A stretch of 64,000 bases of DNA from Sanderia malayensis. Taxonomy: Eukaryota > Cnidaria > Scyphozoa > Semaeostomeae > Pelagiidae. The notes below the pieces were generated by a model. That model did not search any database. It was not told where the DNA came from and saw nothing but the letters and a program-made list of their open reading frames with translations. The position numbers and the translations under genes were made by a program. Numbering within the stretch: position 1 is the stretch's first letter; each line of letters starts with the position of its first letter. Positions 47,401-59,756 of this stretch are shown here, in pieces. Location: assembly GCA_013076295.1 (NCBI GenBank), contig RQOL01000855.1:2914001-2978000 (forward strand). Direction: 5' to 3'.

Positions 47401-50400
47401 GCTACGTTTACATCTACATAACAATAAGAGTGTTCATTAATCTTACCGAAAACGTTTAATCTTGCATCGAATATTTCCAGACAATCCATAGCTTTGTAAA
47501 GACTTGTAAGAGAAGTGACTCCATGAGCAGAAGACTTCAAGTCAACTAGAAAAAGACAGAGTCTTCAACTACAACATATTTCATTCTACGACCTCTGTAA
47601 TTCATGTAATTTCATCCTGTAATCTCCATTTACACTGTTAGCATGTCCTCTGTATTTTTGCATCTATTTACCTTTGCATCTCTTTACACAATGTTTACGT
47701 AATTTATCAGAGCATGGGCGCGGTAGCTGGGCCGCAGGGGGGCCTAAGGACAGCATCATTTTGAGGGTGGCATACACTATAGCATGTCCTTTTACTAACT
47801 TATTATGAGAAACCAGCAAATTCTATTGGAGGACGAGGTTGGATACAGTGAACAGACTTTTTAATATACTGTAATTAGGTATGGCCCCCTAATATTGTTC
47901 AATATACATTAAATGTTCAATACCGAAATATTGTTCACAATATACAGCGAATATTGTTCAATATACATTAAGCAATATTCGGGGTTTATTATTGATAGGG
48001 TTGGGGTTAATTTCGGGGTTATTGTACTCCTTCTACAACACCTGTATTCAGCCCCACTCCAGCCCAACCCTATCAAAATTAGCGGAAGGCAACAATCCAA
48101 TTCAATCTGCATAACATCAAATGCTCACCAGTGAGATTGTAGACTTTTAGTGAGGTTTTAAGATGACCTTCGACGCTATCCCATGATGCCGTTGTTGCAG
48201 TGTTCCATTCAAGCAGCTCAGACCAACTGGCTTCAAGCTTCGACCTCAACAGGGCTTTCTTCGTCCTGTACTCATCCTGTCAAAACAATAGTAGGACCGT
48301 AAGAGCGGGCTACTGAGATGAGGATAAAAGCTAGACCTTAATAATATTGTCACTGGAACAATTCCAATTCTGGAGGGGGCCAAAGGTAGAACGGGGTCTT
48401 TCAAAAAGAAAAAAGCATGGTTTGTATAAAGAAATGGAGATATTGCTCGTTTGAAGAAAAATGCATCGCAATGTGTATAAGCATAAATAAAGCAATGTGT
48501 TTTGAAAAAATAAGAACATTTTAGTTATACTATTGAAGGAGAACATGTCTGTATTGCCATCCTCTCAGTTACGACAGATATCCGTTAAGCCGTGCATGTT
48601 ATCTCGAAGTCTCATGATTGAATACCATGACACTCCTTGTAATTGAGGGTCAAATACATAGAAAATTTAAGCTTGTGGAATTTCTGATTTCCATGGAATG
48701 AAAGTAATACTTTGTAGGAGAGGTAGAAAGTTACGCTTACCCTGACAGCCTTGAATATCTGTGCCTCGCAAGTGCCTGATGACAAGTTGTTCAAATATCC
48801 CCGCTGTAATAGGAACAGACACAACGGTGCAAAGAATACAGAAGAAAGAAATATCTTCATTCACATCTCAACAATTTTTGCTTTCATGTGCCTCGTTTTG
48901 ATGCAAAGTATTCTTTGGGCACTTCATAAACACGAGACTCCTTGCGGGAGCTCTTGACGGCAAGGAAACTGCAGTGAAGAACTACTTTTTTAGCGTGGCT
49001 AGCTTAAAAACATGCGAGATTGCTAACTGGAAATGCCAACAACGGATAGACAGATAGGCAGACAAATTAACCACGTGGCTACAGGGCAACGTAGATACAG
49101 TTGACACCCGCTTACTCGACCTCTGAAGGGAAATCGAAATTTGTTCGAGCAAGCAAATGTTCGAGTTAGCGAGCAGTGAGTTCTATACGTAACCCTATAG
49201 CAAAACCAAGGGAAATGAAAATTTGTTCAAGCAAGCGAATGTTCGAGTTAGCGGGTATTCGAGTTAGCGAGCAGTGAGTTCTATACGTAACCCTATAGCA
49301 AAACCAAGGGAAATGAAAATTTGTCCGAGAAAGCAAATGTTCGAGCTGAAAATCTGCGCATTTTCAAGAGATTGCCATGCGCATATTATTTAAGGGGTAA
49401 CAGAGCTTGACAACATGCAGACAATTATTACCATATCTTTAACAGCTTTTGCGGCTTTCAAGTAATCTTTATAATAAAGACCATTTGCACAGGCTTGAAT
49501 ACTCTCATGTATCTGATGGAAAAGTAATCAAATTGATTTGAAATACAATACATTGGGAATGTGTTTAATGCAATCAGGAAACGGAGGCATGTTTTGTGAA
49601 TATAATACAGGCATACCATGGAGTAAGCCATCCACAAAAACACAAAAAACATGTTATCATAGAAGGAAGGAACCTCAAATGGACAAGACAAATGGCTCAT
49701 AATGGAATTCTTACAATGTCAAACAACAGTCTATTCAATAACATACCTTGCACAGTTTTCGAAGGGCCTCTATAATTCCTTGGTTTTTATTATACTCTTT
49801 AGTCAGCTCTATAAGATCATCTTCAGCTGTTTCCATTCTACTCAATGTGTTATCCTAAACCAGCAAAGCAAATCAATTTGATCAAAAGCCACTCATTTAT
49901 AACCTTAGGAAGAGATGTTGCCTGTTCAAGATGTAGTTAATTATAACTTTGTATCTAAAAGAGCTAAGTATCTAATCCTATCCAATCTATCTAATTTGTA
50001 TCTAATCCTAAGCTGTACCGGATGTTTAAGGCACAATTCCAGATATAAACAATAAAAGCAACATATTCTTTGAGTCATCAAAAAATTGTTTACAATGATC
50101 TGAACTTCCTCTACTGCATAAACTACACAGAATTGCACAGAGGTAACTTAAACATTACTTGCTTCCTTGATGAGAAAAATGATAGAATTATACCTGAATA
50201 TCATCACCAAGTTTATTCATTTCTTTGACCAGTTTTCCAAGCTTTTTGTTCAACTCTTCACCAAAGTTAAATGCATGATAAAATTCTGTGTATTGTTTAA
50301 AGATCTCACCATAGATTTGGCTCTAGAATAGAAAAATGTACATGTATATTACTTTACTTTACTTTAGCGCCATTACTGGGCATCGCTTAAAGCATTTTGT

Positions 50401-51213
50401 TCAATATTACTATCTTATTTCACAACCAAATGATAAAGCCAGGGCAATGAATTTACTAACACTTTCCTTCCTTCCTCCCATATTTCTGTCCCAAATGTGC
50501 AAGTGCCGTGCACTACACATCTTTGAATTCTTTATCAAACTGCCCATATATTATAGCAGTTTGGGCCCTGTTCTTTTCATACCAACTTTTTATTGCTTTA
50601 TCTTCAATTGGGATTAAAATTTTACCACTTACCTCCAGAAGATAAAAAAAACTCCCAGGCAAGCCAGCATATTCTAGTCAATAAAGCAGTAATTTTCAAG
50701 GGCAAGTAGGCATTTTTAAGTACCCAAGATGGTTTTTCAATATCTTATCATCATATCGCCAATTATTTTAAAGTCTGATGTTTTGGCTGTGGTCAAGCCA
50801 TTTAACTTATACCTTTATGGCAATTGGCATGTGCATGAAATACAAATTTAGCAGAAATTAACTCGTTTTTACAATTTAGAAAGCTGAAATAAACTTTTAG
50901 CAGTGAATATCTGTTAATACTTCATGTCTATGTTCTATAAAGACTTAACCAGAAGAGGGCTATGCGCGTCACTATAAAAACTAAATAGTGTGAATAGGCC
51001 TAAATTTGCTATTACCTTCAATACATCAGTTTTTTGGGACAGGCCCTTCATTGCTTTGTTGAGAGAATCAGATTTAGTGAGCTCTTTTCTGCTTAAGACG
51101 TCTGCAACGATGCTTGGAGAGCTTTTTGGCTGAGCCATTTGCTCTCGGGTGCTATTTACTTCATTCTTTAATGAAGAGTCTTCAGTGTTTAGGGGAGATG
51201 TGGGTGACGCCAT
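41406..51213 (-). CDS. ZW10: ZW10, kinetochore and vesicle-tethering protein, 22 exons
   Basis: Exons in transcript order are 51213-51016, 50322-50194, 49854-49747, 49512-49432, 48803-48741, 48276-48129, 47545-47447, 47106-47058, 46917-46890, 46807-46747, 46355-46209, 45437-45358, 45229-45166, 45038-44965, 44880-44737, 44358-44213, 43927-43669, 43346-43242, 42958-42827, 42249-42136, 41708-41607 and 41516-41406. All phases agree and give 813 residues (human 779). Diagnostic blocks are [72 protein letters not shown] and the end [17 protein letters not shown]. The N-terminus is less conserved. Known role: RZZ complex at the kinetochore and NRZ complex in ER tethering. The intron after exon 20 starts with GC instead of GT. 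Confidence 0.95.
42363..42500. mobile_element. pogo/Tigger-like MITE, 138 bp, in a ZW10 intron
   Basis: CAGTCAACTCTGTCTAATTC to ATGCAGATTTGACTG, flanked by TA. It is the reverse orientation of the 18,981 and 27,658 copies. Confidence 0.8.
45477..45625. repeat. Perfect 31-bp inverted repeat
   Basis: ATTGCTTTGAAAATCGGAAA and the following bases at 45,477-45,507 are matched exactly in reverse complement at 45,595-45,625, with a weaker GATTCTAGAATA match outside. The left arm begins 40 bases beyond the acceptor edge of ZW10 exon 12, on its intron side. Confidence 0.8.
45672..46150. repeat. About 20-bp purine-rich minisatellite in a ZW10 intron
   Basis: The unit GATGATGGGAGATGAAAGAA repeats more than 20 times with 18-26 bp variants and short internal duplications. 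It occupies most of the 771-bp intron between exons 11 and 12. Long minus-strand frames across it are by-products of the repeat. Confidence 0.92.
49098..49345. mobile_element. Truncated pogo-like element with about 90-bp internal tandem repeat
   Basis: It starts after TA with CAGTTGACACCCGCTTACTC, a pogo-like terminus. Inside, a block from GTTCGAGTTAGCG through TATACGTAACCCTATAGC to AACCAAGGGAAATG is duplicated with small changes. No right terminus is found. It lies in a ZW10 intron. Confidence 0.55.
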
Positions 51214-51287
51214 TGCTTCTTGCTGTGATATGGCCAGTCAGTAAAAGTCTCGTGTCGTGTCTCGGCTCGAAAAGCTGGCGCGAAATA

Positions 51288-51711
51288 CCGTATTTCCTCT
51301 ATTAAGCGCCCATCCTCTATTAACCGCCCCCCTTCAATAAGCGCCCACCCTAAAATCAAAAAGTGTGAAATAAGCGCCCCCCTCTATTAACCGCCCAGGG
51401 CGGCTAATAGAATTCTTACATTTTCACTGTTTGGTTCAAATAATAGCGTAGAAACATGTGAATAGACAGCAATTCCTTTCTTTTATCAATGGCAACATAA
51501 GCAAGCAGTTTAAGACCAAAGTTAGTTATTATATCTTAAAGAAAATATCCATTTTAATGTTTATTGTTTTGTTTTTGAAGATGCTCGATGTTAAAATTTT
51601 AGGACTATGAAATAACCGCCCCCCTCTAATAAGCGCCCCCCTCTAGTAAGCGCCCACCCAATTTTGCGAAATATTTAATAAGCGCCCGGGCGCTTAATAG
51701 AGGAAATACGG
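51288..51711. mobile_element. CCGTATTTCCTC MITE, 424 bp
   Basis: Ends CCGTATTTCCTCTATTAAGC and GCTTAATAGAGGAAATACGG are perfect inverted repeats flanked by TA (51,286-51,287; 51,712-51,713). The ends carry repeated TATTAACCGCCC and AATAAGCGCC motifs. It lies between the ZW10 start and thioesterase copy 1, within 75 bp of the ZW10 ATG, so it may affect its promoter. Confidence 0.85.
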
Positions 51712-51913
51712 TATTTCAATCAAAACAAAACGAGGTTGGAAAAAGATAAAAATTCAAAGAATTCTGGTACATTTCAATGGTAGAAATAACAAAAGATAAT
51801 AAAAAAAATGAAGAACGATAAAAATACAAACATTAAAACCATATAATTTATTCCAGCTTGTGTATTATTTTATATATTATTCTGCAGTGTATGACAAATA
51901 CAAGGAAACATTA

Positions 51914-53284
51914 TTAAAGCTTATTCTTTGGTACTTCAATTATATTACTTTTCAAAAAACTTAACATACTCCTCCAGGAATGCTCTTGCGCTGCGGCATG
52001 CTGCACAACATTTCCACCCCAAGCCATTAGACAATCATAAAATTTATGGAACGAAACAGAGCAGAAAGGCATATAAGGAGGCTCAATCAAGTGTCCTGTT
52101 CCAGGATATGCTACATGTGTGACTTTATTTGGAATAGCTTCTCTCATTTCCTCAGCAAATCGACTGGCATTTAAACTTTGGTCATCCTCCCCTGTTACAC
52201 ACAACACTTGGCCAGAAATATTTTCAACACTAATCATACTATCACGGATAGCTTCTGGATAATTGTCAGAAGCATTTCTTGAAATTACTACCTCATTGCA
52301 GACTTCTACATCATCAATTGTATAATCTATAGACATTCCAATGAGCTCATTCTTGTACTTAATTCTGGTTCCAAGAAATGTAGGAGAGGATATTGCTACA
52401 ACGGCCTTCACCAAACTGCTCAGAGAAGCAACATGCAGAGCAACTTGCCCTCCATATGATACACCAACATACCCAACTCCATTTTTATATACCTTCTCAT
52501 GTTTTGAGAACCATTCGACAGCCTCAAGAAAGTATTCAATATCAAGATCAGATAATTGTTCGGGCAAGTCTTTGTATTTCATAAATGCAAGTGCAAATGT
52601 TGCAAAACCATGTGATGCCATAAGAGCAGCCCGATGTTCCAAAAGTCCACCAATAGACCCAAACATTTCGACAACTCCTGCAAAAAACAATGAATCTCAG
52701 ACATCTCACAAGACCATTGTTATGACATAATAAGATTAAATATAGTTTCATGTCTTCGACATGGTTGAAAAAGCAAATTCCAAGGGAATTTAATTACCTG
52801 GGAATCTCCCTTCGCCTTTTGGAAGAAAAAGATTGCCCCTTAATCTTCCCACATTTATTTCTTTCTTTTCCACCCATGGTGCAAGATATGTCCTCAGAAC
52901 GGTAGTAGATGCCAGTAAAGTTTTCTCAGAGCAGCTTTCAATGTGTCCATCAAACAACTCTACTTCAAACTTCATCGGCTTATCGATATTTTTTGGAATA
53001 TACCTCAAGCCCCTTCTTTGTCCAGGAGCTGGTCGAAGACTCCAAAACAACCCCATCTCATCAATTCCTGTGTAAGTACCACCAAATGATGGATCTTTGT
53101 TCAGGCTAACAGCTCCATTCGAGTCTGCAATAAAATGGCCTAATGCTTCGTACACTTCATTCTTCTCCGACCTCAACTCAACCCTCGACGTAACCTGTTG
53201 AAATTGCTGTAAATTTTGCACAACTATTGCAAATCTTTCGTCGACTAGAACGGGCCTACTTGGAGCAATGATTATCGGCCGCAT
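51914..53284 (-). CDS. Acyl-CoA thioesterase / BAAT-family protein, copy 1, 2 exons
   Basis: Exons are 53284-52798 and 52677-51914, encoding 416 residues. The N-terminal thioesterase/BAAT beta-sandwich domain covers about 1-150 (FGGTYTGIDEMGLFWSLRPA; GRLRGNLFLPKGEGRFPG). The alpha/beta hydrolase domain follows. Its catalytic triad is visible: Ser about 236 in GVSYGGQ, Asp about 327-328 in GEDDQ, His about 358 in GTGHLIEPPY. Serine rather than cysteine at the nucleophile predicts thioester hydrolysis, not bile-acid conjugation. The tail is NKL, a weak peroxisomal-signal-like end. The start chosen aligns with the other copies; the frame is open to an earlier ATG at 53,386 that would add 34 residues. 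The ACOT/BAAT family hydrolyses fatty acyl-CoA. Confidence 0.9.
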
Positions 53285-53462
53285 CGTGATATCTTTTATC
53301 ACAATGTCTCTTCCCAAACTCAAAATTTTGATGCATTGGGAAGAAAGAAAATCTTGAAGATCGAAGTCCGCGTGAAAGCATGACATGTGACAAAAAAATG
53401 CACAAGATGGGACAAATGACAGAACAAACAGGTATTTCTTAAATAAATTAGACGCCTGGGGC

Positions 53463-53850
53463 GGTTATTTATTCAAGCACCTTCACGGAAGAGACTGCAA
53501 GCCCCTACTCTTAATGAGGAAAAGCTAACATAAACAAACGAAAAAGGGTACTCAGCGAAATTGAGTTGGGACAAAGAACCAGCACATAAACACAATTCTC
53601 GGATAATTATTTCTAATGACCACACCTACATGCCACACCCTCTTTTCGGCGAACTTGAGACATTACACCTCTAGTAAAACCGCACCCCTGACGGCCCTGT
53701 ACCAGTTGCAATGCAACTTATACCCTGTAGGCAAAAAATTCAGTAATAGTAAATAGTAATCATACATATGATATATAAAAAAGCATAGTTACAATGTATT
53801 AAATTTCTTCGAGGCTTTGAGCGACACAAAAAAAGTTACATTAAAACTCA
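53463..53850. repeat. Duplicated intergenic block 1 of the thioesterase array
   Basis: Motifs such as GAGACTGCAAGCC, TGACCACACCTACATGCC and CCGCACCCCTGACGGCCCTG recur in the same order at 63,546-63,962, and the first part also at 59,148-59,290. This is the downstream flank of one gene copy and part of the tandem duplication unit. Confidence 0.75.
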
Positions 53851-55618
53851 CTAAAACTTACTTTTTGGTACTTCCAGTAAATTATTTTTCAAAAAACTTA
53901 ACATACTCTTCCAGGAATGCTCTTGGGCTGAAGCATGCTGTACAACATTTCCACCCCACCCCGTTAGACGATGGTATACTTTGTGGAATGAAACAGAGCA
54001 GAAAGGCATATAAGGAGGCTCAATTAAGTGTCCTGTTCTAGGATATGCTACATGTGTGACTTTATTTGGAATAGCTTCTCTCATTTCTTCAGCCATTTGG
54101 CTGGAATTTAAACATTGGTCATCCTCCCCTGTTACACACAACACTTGGCCAGAAATATTTTCAACTTTAATTCTACAATTACGGATTGCTTCTGGATATT
54201 TGTCAGGAATATTTTTTGTGACTACCACCTCATTGCAAATATCTGCATTATCAACCTTATAAAATGCAGACATTCCCAAGAGCTTATTCTTATATTTAAT
54301 AGTGGGAAAAAATGTAGGAGAGGATATTGCTACAACAGCCTTCACTAAACTGCTCAGAGAAGCAACATGCAGAGCAACTTGTCCTCCATATGATACACCA
54401 ACATAACCAACTCCATTTTTATATACCTTCTCGTGTTTTGAGAACCATTCGACAGCCTCAAGAAAGTATTCAAGTTCAACATCAGCTAATTTGTTAGGTA
54501 AGTCCTTGTATCTCATAAATGCAAGTGCAAATGTTGCAAAACCATGTGATGCCATAAGAGCAGCCCGATGTTCCAAAAGTCCACCAACAGTCCCAAACAT
54601 TTCAACAACTCCTGCAAAAAACAACGAGCCCTGAATCTCAGACATGTCACAAGACCATTGTGATGAAATGATAAAATTAAATACCGCAATACTTCGATTA
54701 AACGCCCTAGGCGTTTGTTAAATTTTTTAATATTTTAGGAGAGTGTCTTTTTGAAGGGGGCATTTAAGAGGGAGGGTTTATTAATAAATATCTAATGATG
54801 ATTGCACTGAATGTGAAACTCTGAGTGACAACTAAAAAGTCTGGTTCCAGAGGTATTATTTTAAAAAACATTTAAATATTTAGTTGAAATCAACATCATC
54901 TTTCTCGATGATGTTAAAAGAAGGGCGAGCTTCGGTTGTATTTCGAATACACGCCCCTCTAAAATGGGGCGTCTATTCGAGGGGGCGTTTAATAGAGAAG
55001 GTCGTTTATTGACGAAGTTTTCAAATAGGGGGCGTTTAAAAGAATGGGGCGTTTAATCGAAGCATTACGGCAATATTTTTGTGTCTTCGACATGGTTGAT
55101 AAAGCAAATTCCAAGACAATTTAATTACCTGGGAATCTCCCTTCGCCTTTCGGAAAAAAAAGACTGCCCCTTAATCTTCCCACATTTATTTCTTTCTTCT
55201 CCACCCATGGTGCAAGATATGTCCTCAGAACGGTAGTAGATGCCAGTAAAGTTTTCTCCTCGGGATAACTATCGATATGTCCATCAAACAACTCTACTTT
55301 AAACTTCATCGGCTTATCGATGTTTTTTGGAATATACCTCAAGCCCCTTCTTTGTCCAGGAGCTGGTCGAAGACTCCAAAACAACCCCATCTCATCAATA
55401 CCTGTGTAAGTACCACCAAATGATGGATCTTTGTTCAGACTAACAGCTCCATGCGAGTCTGCAATAAAATGGCCTAATGCTTCGTACACTTCATTCTTCT
55501 CCGACCTCAACTCAACCCTCAAAGTAACATGTTGAAATTGCTGCAAGTTTTGCACAACTATTGCAAATCGTTCGTCGACTAGAACGGGCCTACTTGAAGC
55601 AATGATTATCGGCTGCAT
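53851..55618 (-). CDS. Acyl-CoA thioesterase / BAAT-family protein, copy 2, 2 exons
   Basis: Exons are 55618-55129 and 54611-53851, 416 residues, very close to copy 1 throughout. The nucleophile Ser (GVSYGGQ), acid (GEDDQ) and His (TGHLIEPPY) are kept; the residue before TGH is Arg where the others have Gly. The tail is SKF, close to a type 1 peroxisomal signal. The 517-bp intron contains a 387-bp MITE (54,684-55,070). An acceptor-like TTTTTAG near 55,650 hints at a spliced 5' UTR. Confidence 0.9.
54684..55070. mobile_element. MITE, 387 bp, in the intron of thioesterase copy 2
   Basis: Ends CCGCAATACTTCGATTAAAC and GTTTAATCGAAGCATTACGG form inverted repeats with one extra base on one side. 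TA precedes and CA follows, so the target duplication is slightly decayed. GGGCGTTTAAT motifs are repeated inside. It is related in style to the CCGTATTTCC family. Confidence 0.7.
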
Positions 55619-56597
55619 GGTGATATATTTTATCACAGTTGCCTAAAAACATTGCAGAAGAGAGACAAATAACAGAACAAATACAGTCAACTCTACTCTA
55701 TGGGGGAATCCAAATTTGTTCGAATTACAGAAAGTTCGAATTATACGAGTTTTCATGTAAGTGCCATATTTTACCCCTAGTTACCCCCATATCTCCGTTT
55801 TATGGCCATAAACTATATTTTTATGACCATTGTTATGAACTAAAGGCATTTTAAAGAAGCAAAACAGTTTATTAATTATTATAATAGAAAACAAAAATAT
55901 ATGGATTACGTCACAGCATGGAAAATTGTTTTGCAAAGCGTCCATTACTGCCTTTGTCTAAGTGCCACAAATTTTGTCATCTTTGAGCACACCCACGGCA
56001 TATTTATCCGTTGGGTTCTCTGGTTGTCTTTTAGCTTCTAAAGCTTCATTAATTAGAGGTCTTCATACACTTTGGTACACGTGATAACCTTTTTCATGAG
56101 ATAAGCAGTTCAGCATCGAAGGGAATTGAAATTTCGTTTATGTTGGCCTTAATACCTCCTCTGCATCTTCAATGAGCTTGACAGGTTTGGGTACTTTAAT
56201 TAGTGCAAAGTTCAACTGATCAAATCTAACTTCTAGAAAGTGCCACGCTTAAACTGGGTCGTAAAAATCACTGTCTGGCATCCCGTACTAAGTCCCAGTA
56301 AGTCAATTTGCGTCAATTTACCCAATGACGCAAGCTTCAGTGGGCTTCCAGGGGCAAGAGCAAAAAAAAGAAGTTCTGTCATTAGGTAATTAACTGAGAT
56401 TAACCCAAAGTTCGAATTACAGAGGTTTTTTCTTTGAAGGGACAAAAATAAATGGTCGAATTACAGAAAGTTCGAATTACAGAGGTTCGAATTATAGAGG
56501 TTTTTTTATAAGGGTTTGTTAAGGCGGATTTACACGGTACAAGTTGGCTACAAGTTTTTTCGATATTGGACTGCAAACTTGAACTTGTATTGTGTAA

Positions 56598-57707
56598 AGG
56601 CGGGTTTACACGATCGTTTTTTGCCAACATTTTTTTTGATATTGGACTGCGAAGCTGAAGAAGGATCGTGTAAATGGCCAAAATTGTTGGCTGGGCATGC
56701 TGTTTTTAATCCGCTTATCTGTTGTTAATCACCCATCGTTGTAAATTTTATTTTGATTCAAGGTCAAAATAAAATCGCTCCATCATTTTTTTTCAAAGAC
56801 GCCGACAATGCCTGACGTCATGCTTGACTCGAAGGGATTCGAAATCACAAAGTTGGGGTGAAATAAGAAACACTAGACCTTTAATTTGCTTTTTCATCAA
56901 CAGAACAAACGGGAATACTATATTTTTAGGTAAAATATAACAGTTTATACGCAAAAGGTTTTTAAACGAGAAAATAACAAGTGAATATAGCAACACAAGA
57001 ACAACAATTGAAGAACATATCTACGAGAAATTTATACTATAAACACTTCCATTGCCATGGAACCTGTCCAGGCCCAAAAAATGGTCTGCAAATGTCTGTC
57101 GAACACTTTTTACAGAGGCCTTGGTATTGTTGCCTTTGGATCTGGGAGGTAAAGGCTGAAGGCATGTATTCGATTTCGCTTGTCTCCATCGTCGTTCGAT
57201 AACAACGTTGCAGAACAGTTTTTGGGCCTGGACAGGTTCCATGGCAATGGAAGTGTTTATAGTATAAACTTCTCGTAGATATGTTCTTCAGTTTGAATTG
57301 TGTTGCTATATGTATATATTCACTTGTTGATTTTTCGTTTAAAAACCTTTTGCGTATAAACTGTTATATTTTACCTATAAATATAGTATTCCTGTTTGTT
57401 CTGTTGATGAAAAAGCAAATTAAAGGTCTAGTGTTTCTTATTTCACCCCAACTTTGTGATTCTCGAAACCCTCCGAGTCAAACATGACGTCAGGCATTGT
57501 CGGCGTCTTTGAAAAAAAATGATGGAGCGATTTTATTTTGACCTTGAATCAAAATAAAATTTACGACGATGGGTGATTAACAACAGATAAGCGGATTAAA
57601 AACAGCATGCCCAGCCAACAATTTTGGCCATTTACACGATCCTTCTTCAGCTTCGCAGTCCAATATCAAAAAAAATGTTGGCAAAAAACGATCGTGTAAA
57701 CCCGCCT
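56598..57707. repeat. Left 1,110-bp sub-palindrome
   Basis: It begins AGGCGGGTTTACACGATCG and ends with the inverse. Inside, CCATGGAACCTGTCCAGGCC near 57,056 is mirrored at about 57,225-57,244, so this unit is itself an imperfect palindrome centred near 57,152, with arms of about 480 bp that differ at scattered bases. Confidence 0.85.
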
Positions 57708-57851
57708 TTACATGAAGTAGCGATTTGCTGCGTCTTTGAAAAAATGGTGTGAACTGAAAACTTTTTGACATCGAGTCAGAAATTTTTCGACTGTGATGGA
57801 GGATTAACGTCAATCAAAACAACAGGCGTGAACAGAATTTTAGGGCATTTA

Positions 57852-58961
57852 AGGCGGGTTTACACGATCGTTTTTTGCCAACATTTTTTTTGATATTGGA
57901 CTGCGAAGCTGAAGAAGGATCGTGTAAATGGCCAAAATTGTTGGCTGGGCATGCTGTTTTTAATCCGCTTATCTGTTGTTAATCACCCATCGTCGTAAAT
58001 TTTATTTTGATTCAAGGTCAAAATAAAATCGCTCCATCATTTTTTTTCAAAGACGCCGACAATGCCTGACGTCATGTTTGACTCGGAGGGTTTCGAGAAT
58101 CACAAAGTTGGGGTGAAATAAGAAACACTAGACCTTTAATTTGCTTTTTCATCAACAGAACAAACAGGAATACTATATTTATAGGTAAAATATAACAGTT
58201 TATACGCAAAAGGTTTTTAAACGAAAAATCAACAAGTGAATATATACATATAGCAACACAATTCAAACTGAAGAACATATCTACGAGAAGTTTATACTAT
58301 AAACACTTCCATTGCCATGGAACCTGTCCAGGCCCAAAAACTGTTCTGCAACGTTGTTATCGAACGACGATGGAGACAAGCGAAATCGAATACATGCCTT
58401 CAGCCTTTACCTCCCAGATCCAAAGGCAACAATACCAAGGCCTCTGTAAAAAGTGTTCGACAGACATTTGCAGACCATTTTTTGGGCCTGGACAGGTTCC
58501 ATGGCAATGGAAGTGTTTATAGTATAAATTTCTCGTAGATATGTTCTTCAATTGTTGTTCTTGTGTTGCTATATTCACTTGTTATTTTCTCGTTTAAAAA
58601 CCTTTTGCGTATAAACTGTTATATTTTACCTAAAAATATAGTATTCCCGTTTGTTCTGTTGATGAAAAAGCAAATTAAAGGTCTAGTGTTTCTTATTTCA
58701 CCCCAACTTTGTGATTTCGAATCCCTTCGAGTCAAGCATGACGTCAGGCATTGTCGGCGTCTTTGAAAAAAAATGATGGAGCGATTTTATTTTGACCTTG
58801 AATCAAAATAAAATTTACAACGATGGGTGATTAACAACAGATAAGCGGATTAAAAACAGCATGCCCAGCCAACAATTTTGGCCATTTACACGATCCTTCT
58901 TCAGCTTCGCAGTCCAATATCAAAAAAAATGTTGGCAAAAAACGATCGTGTAAACCCGCCT
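57852..58961. repeat. Right 1,110-bp sub-palindrome
   Basis: This is an inverted, nearly identical copy of 56,598-57,707. It is flanked by TTA on both sides (57,849-57,851 and 58,962-58,964), so it looks like a complete Harbinger-type insertion in its own right. The left copy has TAA and TTA instead. Confidence 0.85.
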
Positions 58962-59147
58962 TTACACGATACAAGTTCAAGTTTGCAGTCCAATATCGAA
59001 AAAACTTGTAGCCAACTTGTACCGTGTAAATCCGCCTTTAGGAATTTTTCAAGGGACCACAGAATTTGGTTCGAATTAGTAAAAGTTCGAATTACACGAG
59101 TTCGAATTAGACAGAGTTGACTGTTGTCATTTCTTAAATTAGACGCC

Positions 59148-59756
59148 CGGAGGCCCTTATTTATTCCAGCAGCTTCTCCGAAGAAACTGCAAGCCTGAAT
59201 ATATATTCTTAAATAGTAAAAGCTAATATAAACGAAACGAGAAAGGGTCCTCAGCAAAATCAAGTTGAGACAGAGAACCGGAATAAACACAATACGTATT
59301 TTTAGATTTCTTTCGTTTTGCTTTGCCCTCTTCTCGATCATTTCCTCTACATATTTCATCATCTCGCGCCATTCAAGTTACATCATTCTATTTTTATTTA
59401 TGCATCGTCACTCTTATCCTTCTAGAAACACTTTTGCTTTGTCATCATGATTTTTAGAGTAATATAATACGTGTAAATTATTGTAATTAGTCAGTCAGAA
59501 CCAGTCATTCAAAATCAACACACTGAATCGTTTCTCTCTGGCTCCGTGCTCCTTGCACGTAAAAGACATAAGCTGGAAAGCAGCGTTCGTTGGATTGTCT
59601 CTGTACATAGAGGAGAAGACACACACGCAGGCCTCTTCATATTAGGAACACAATTCCTAAAATACATATGGTTTATAAAATGCTGGAGTTAAAATGTATT
59701 TAATAAATTCAAGCCTTTAAGCGACACAGGAAAAGTTACATTAAAACTCACTAAAA
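59148..59756. repeat. Duplicated intergenic block 2 of the thioesterase array
   Basis: The first 140 bases and the last 60 bases before copy 3's stop match the blocks at 53,463 and 63,546; the middle is diverged or replaced. No gene is seen. Confidence 0.6.

Larger units (their letters stand above)
56522..59037. mobile_element. PIF/Harbinger-type palindromic element, 2,516 bp, TTA target duplication
   Basis: TTA is duplicated at 56,519-56,521 and 59,038-59,040, and the uninterrupted copy at 1,685 has a single TTA there. The ends are AGGCGGATTTACACGG and its inverse. The whole element is an inverted repeat about a centre near 57,780. Corresponding segments match in reverse order along arms of about 1.19 kb, with one mismatch noticed (56,589 region), around a unique core of 144 bp. 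No intact transposase frame is present; the small frames are mirror copies. Confidence 0.85.
55684..59123. mobile_element. pogo/Tigger-like MITE interrupted by a 2.5-kb insertion
   Basis: The left part (55,684-56,521) is the reverse complement of the element at 1,685-2,481, and the right end (59,041-59,123) is its other terminus, closing with AGACAGAGTTGACTG. TA precedes it; the right flank is TT, so one base has changed. Aligning with the uninterrupted copy shows the break is exactly where the 56,522-59,037 element inserted, with TTA duplicated. Confidence 0.85.

Noticed and set aside
56981..58766. Mirror pairs of 60-90 codon open frames
   Set aside because: They come in identical inverted pairs created by the palindrome, have no domain, and differ from the frames on neighbouring diverged arms by stops.
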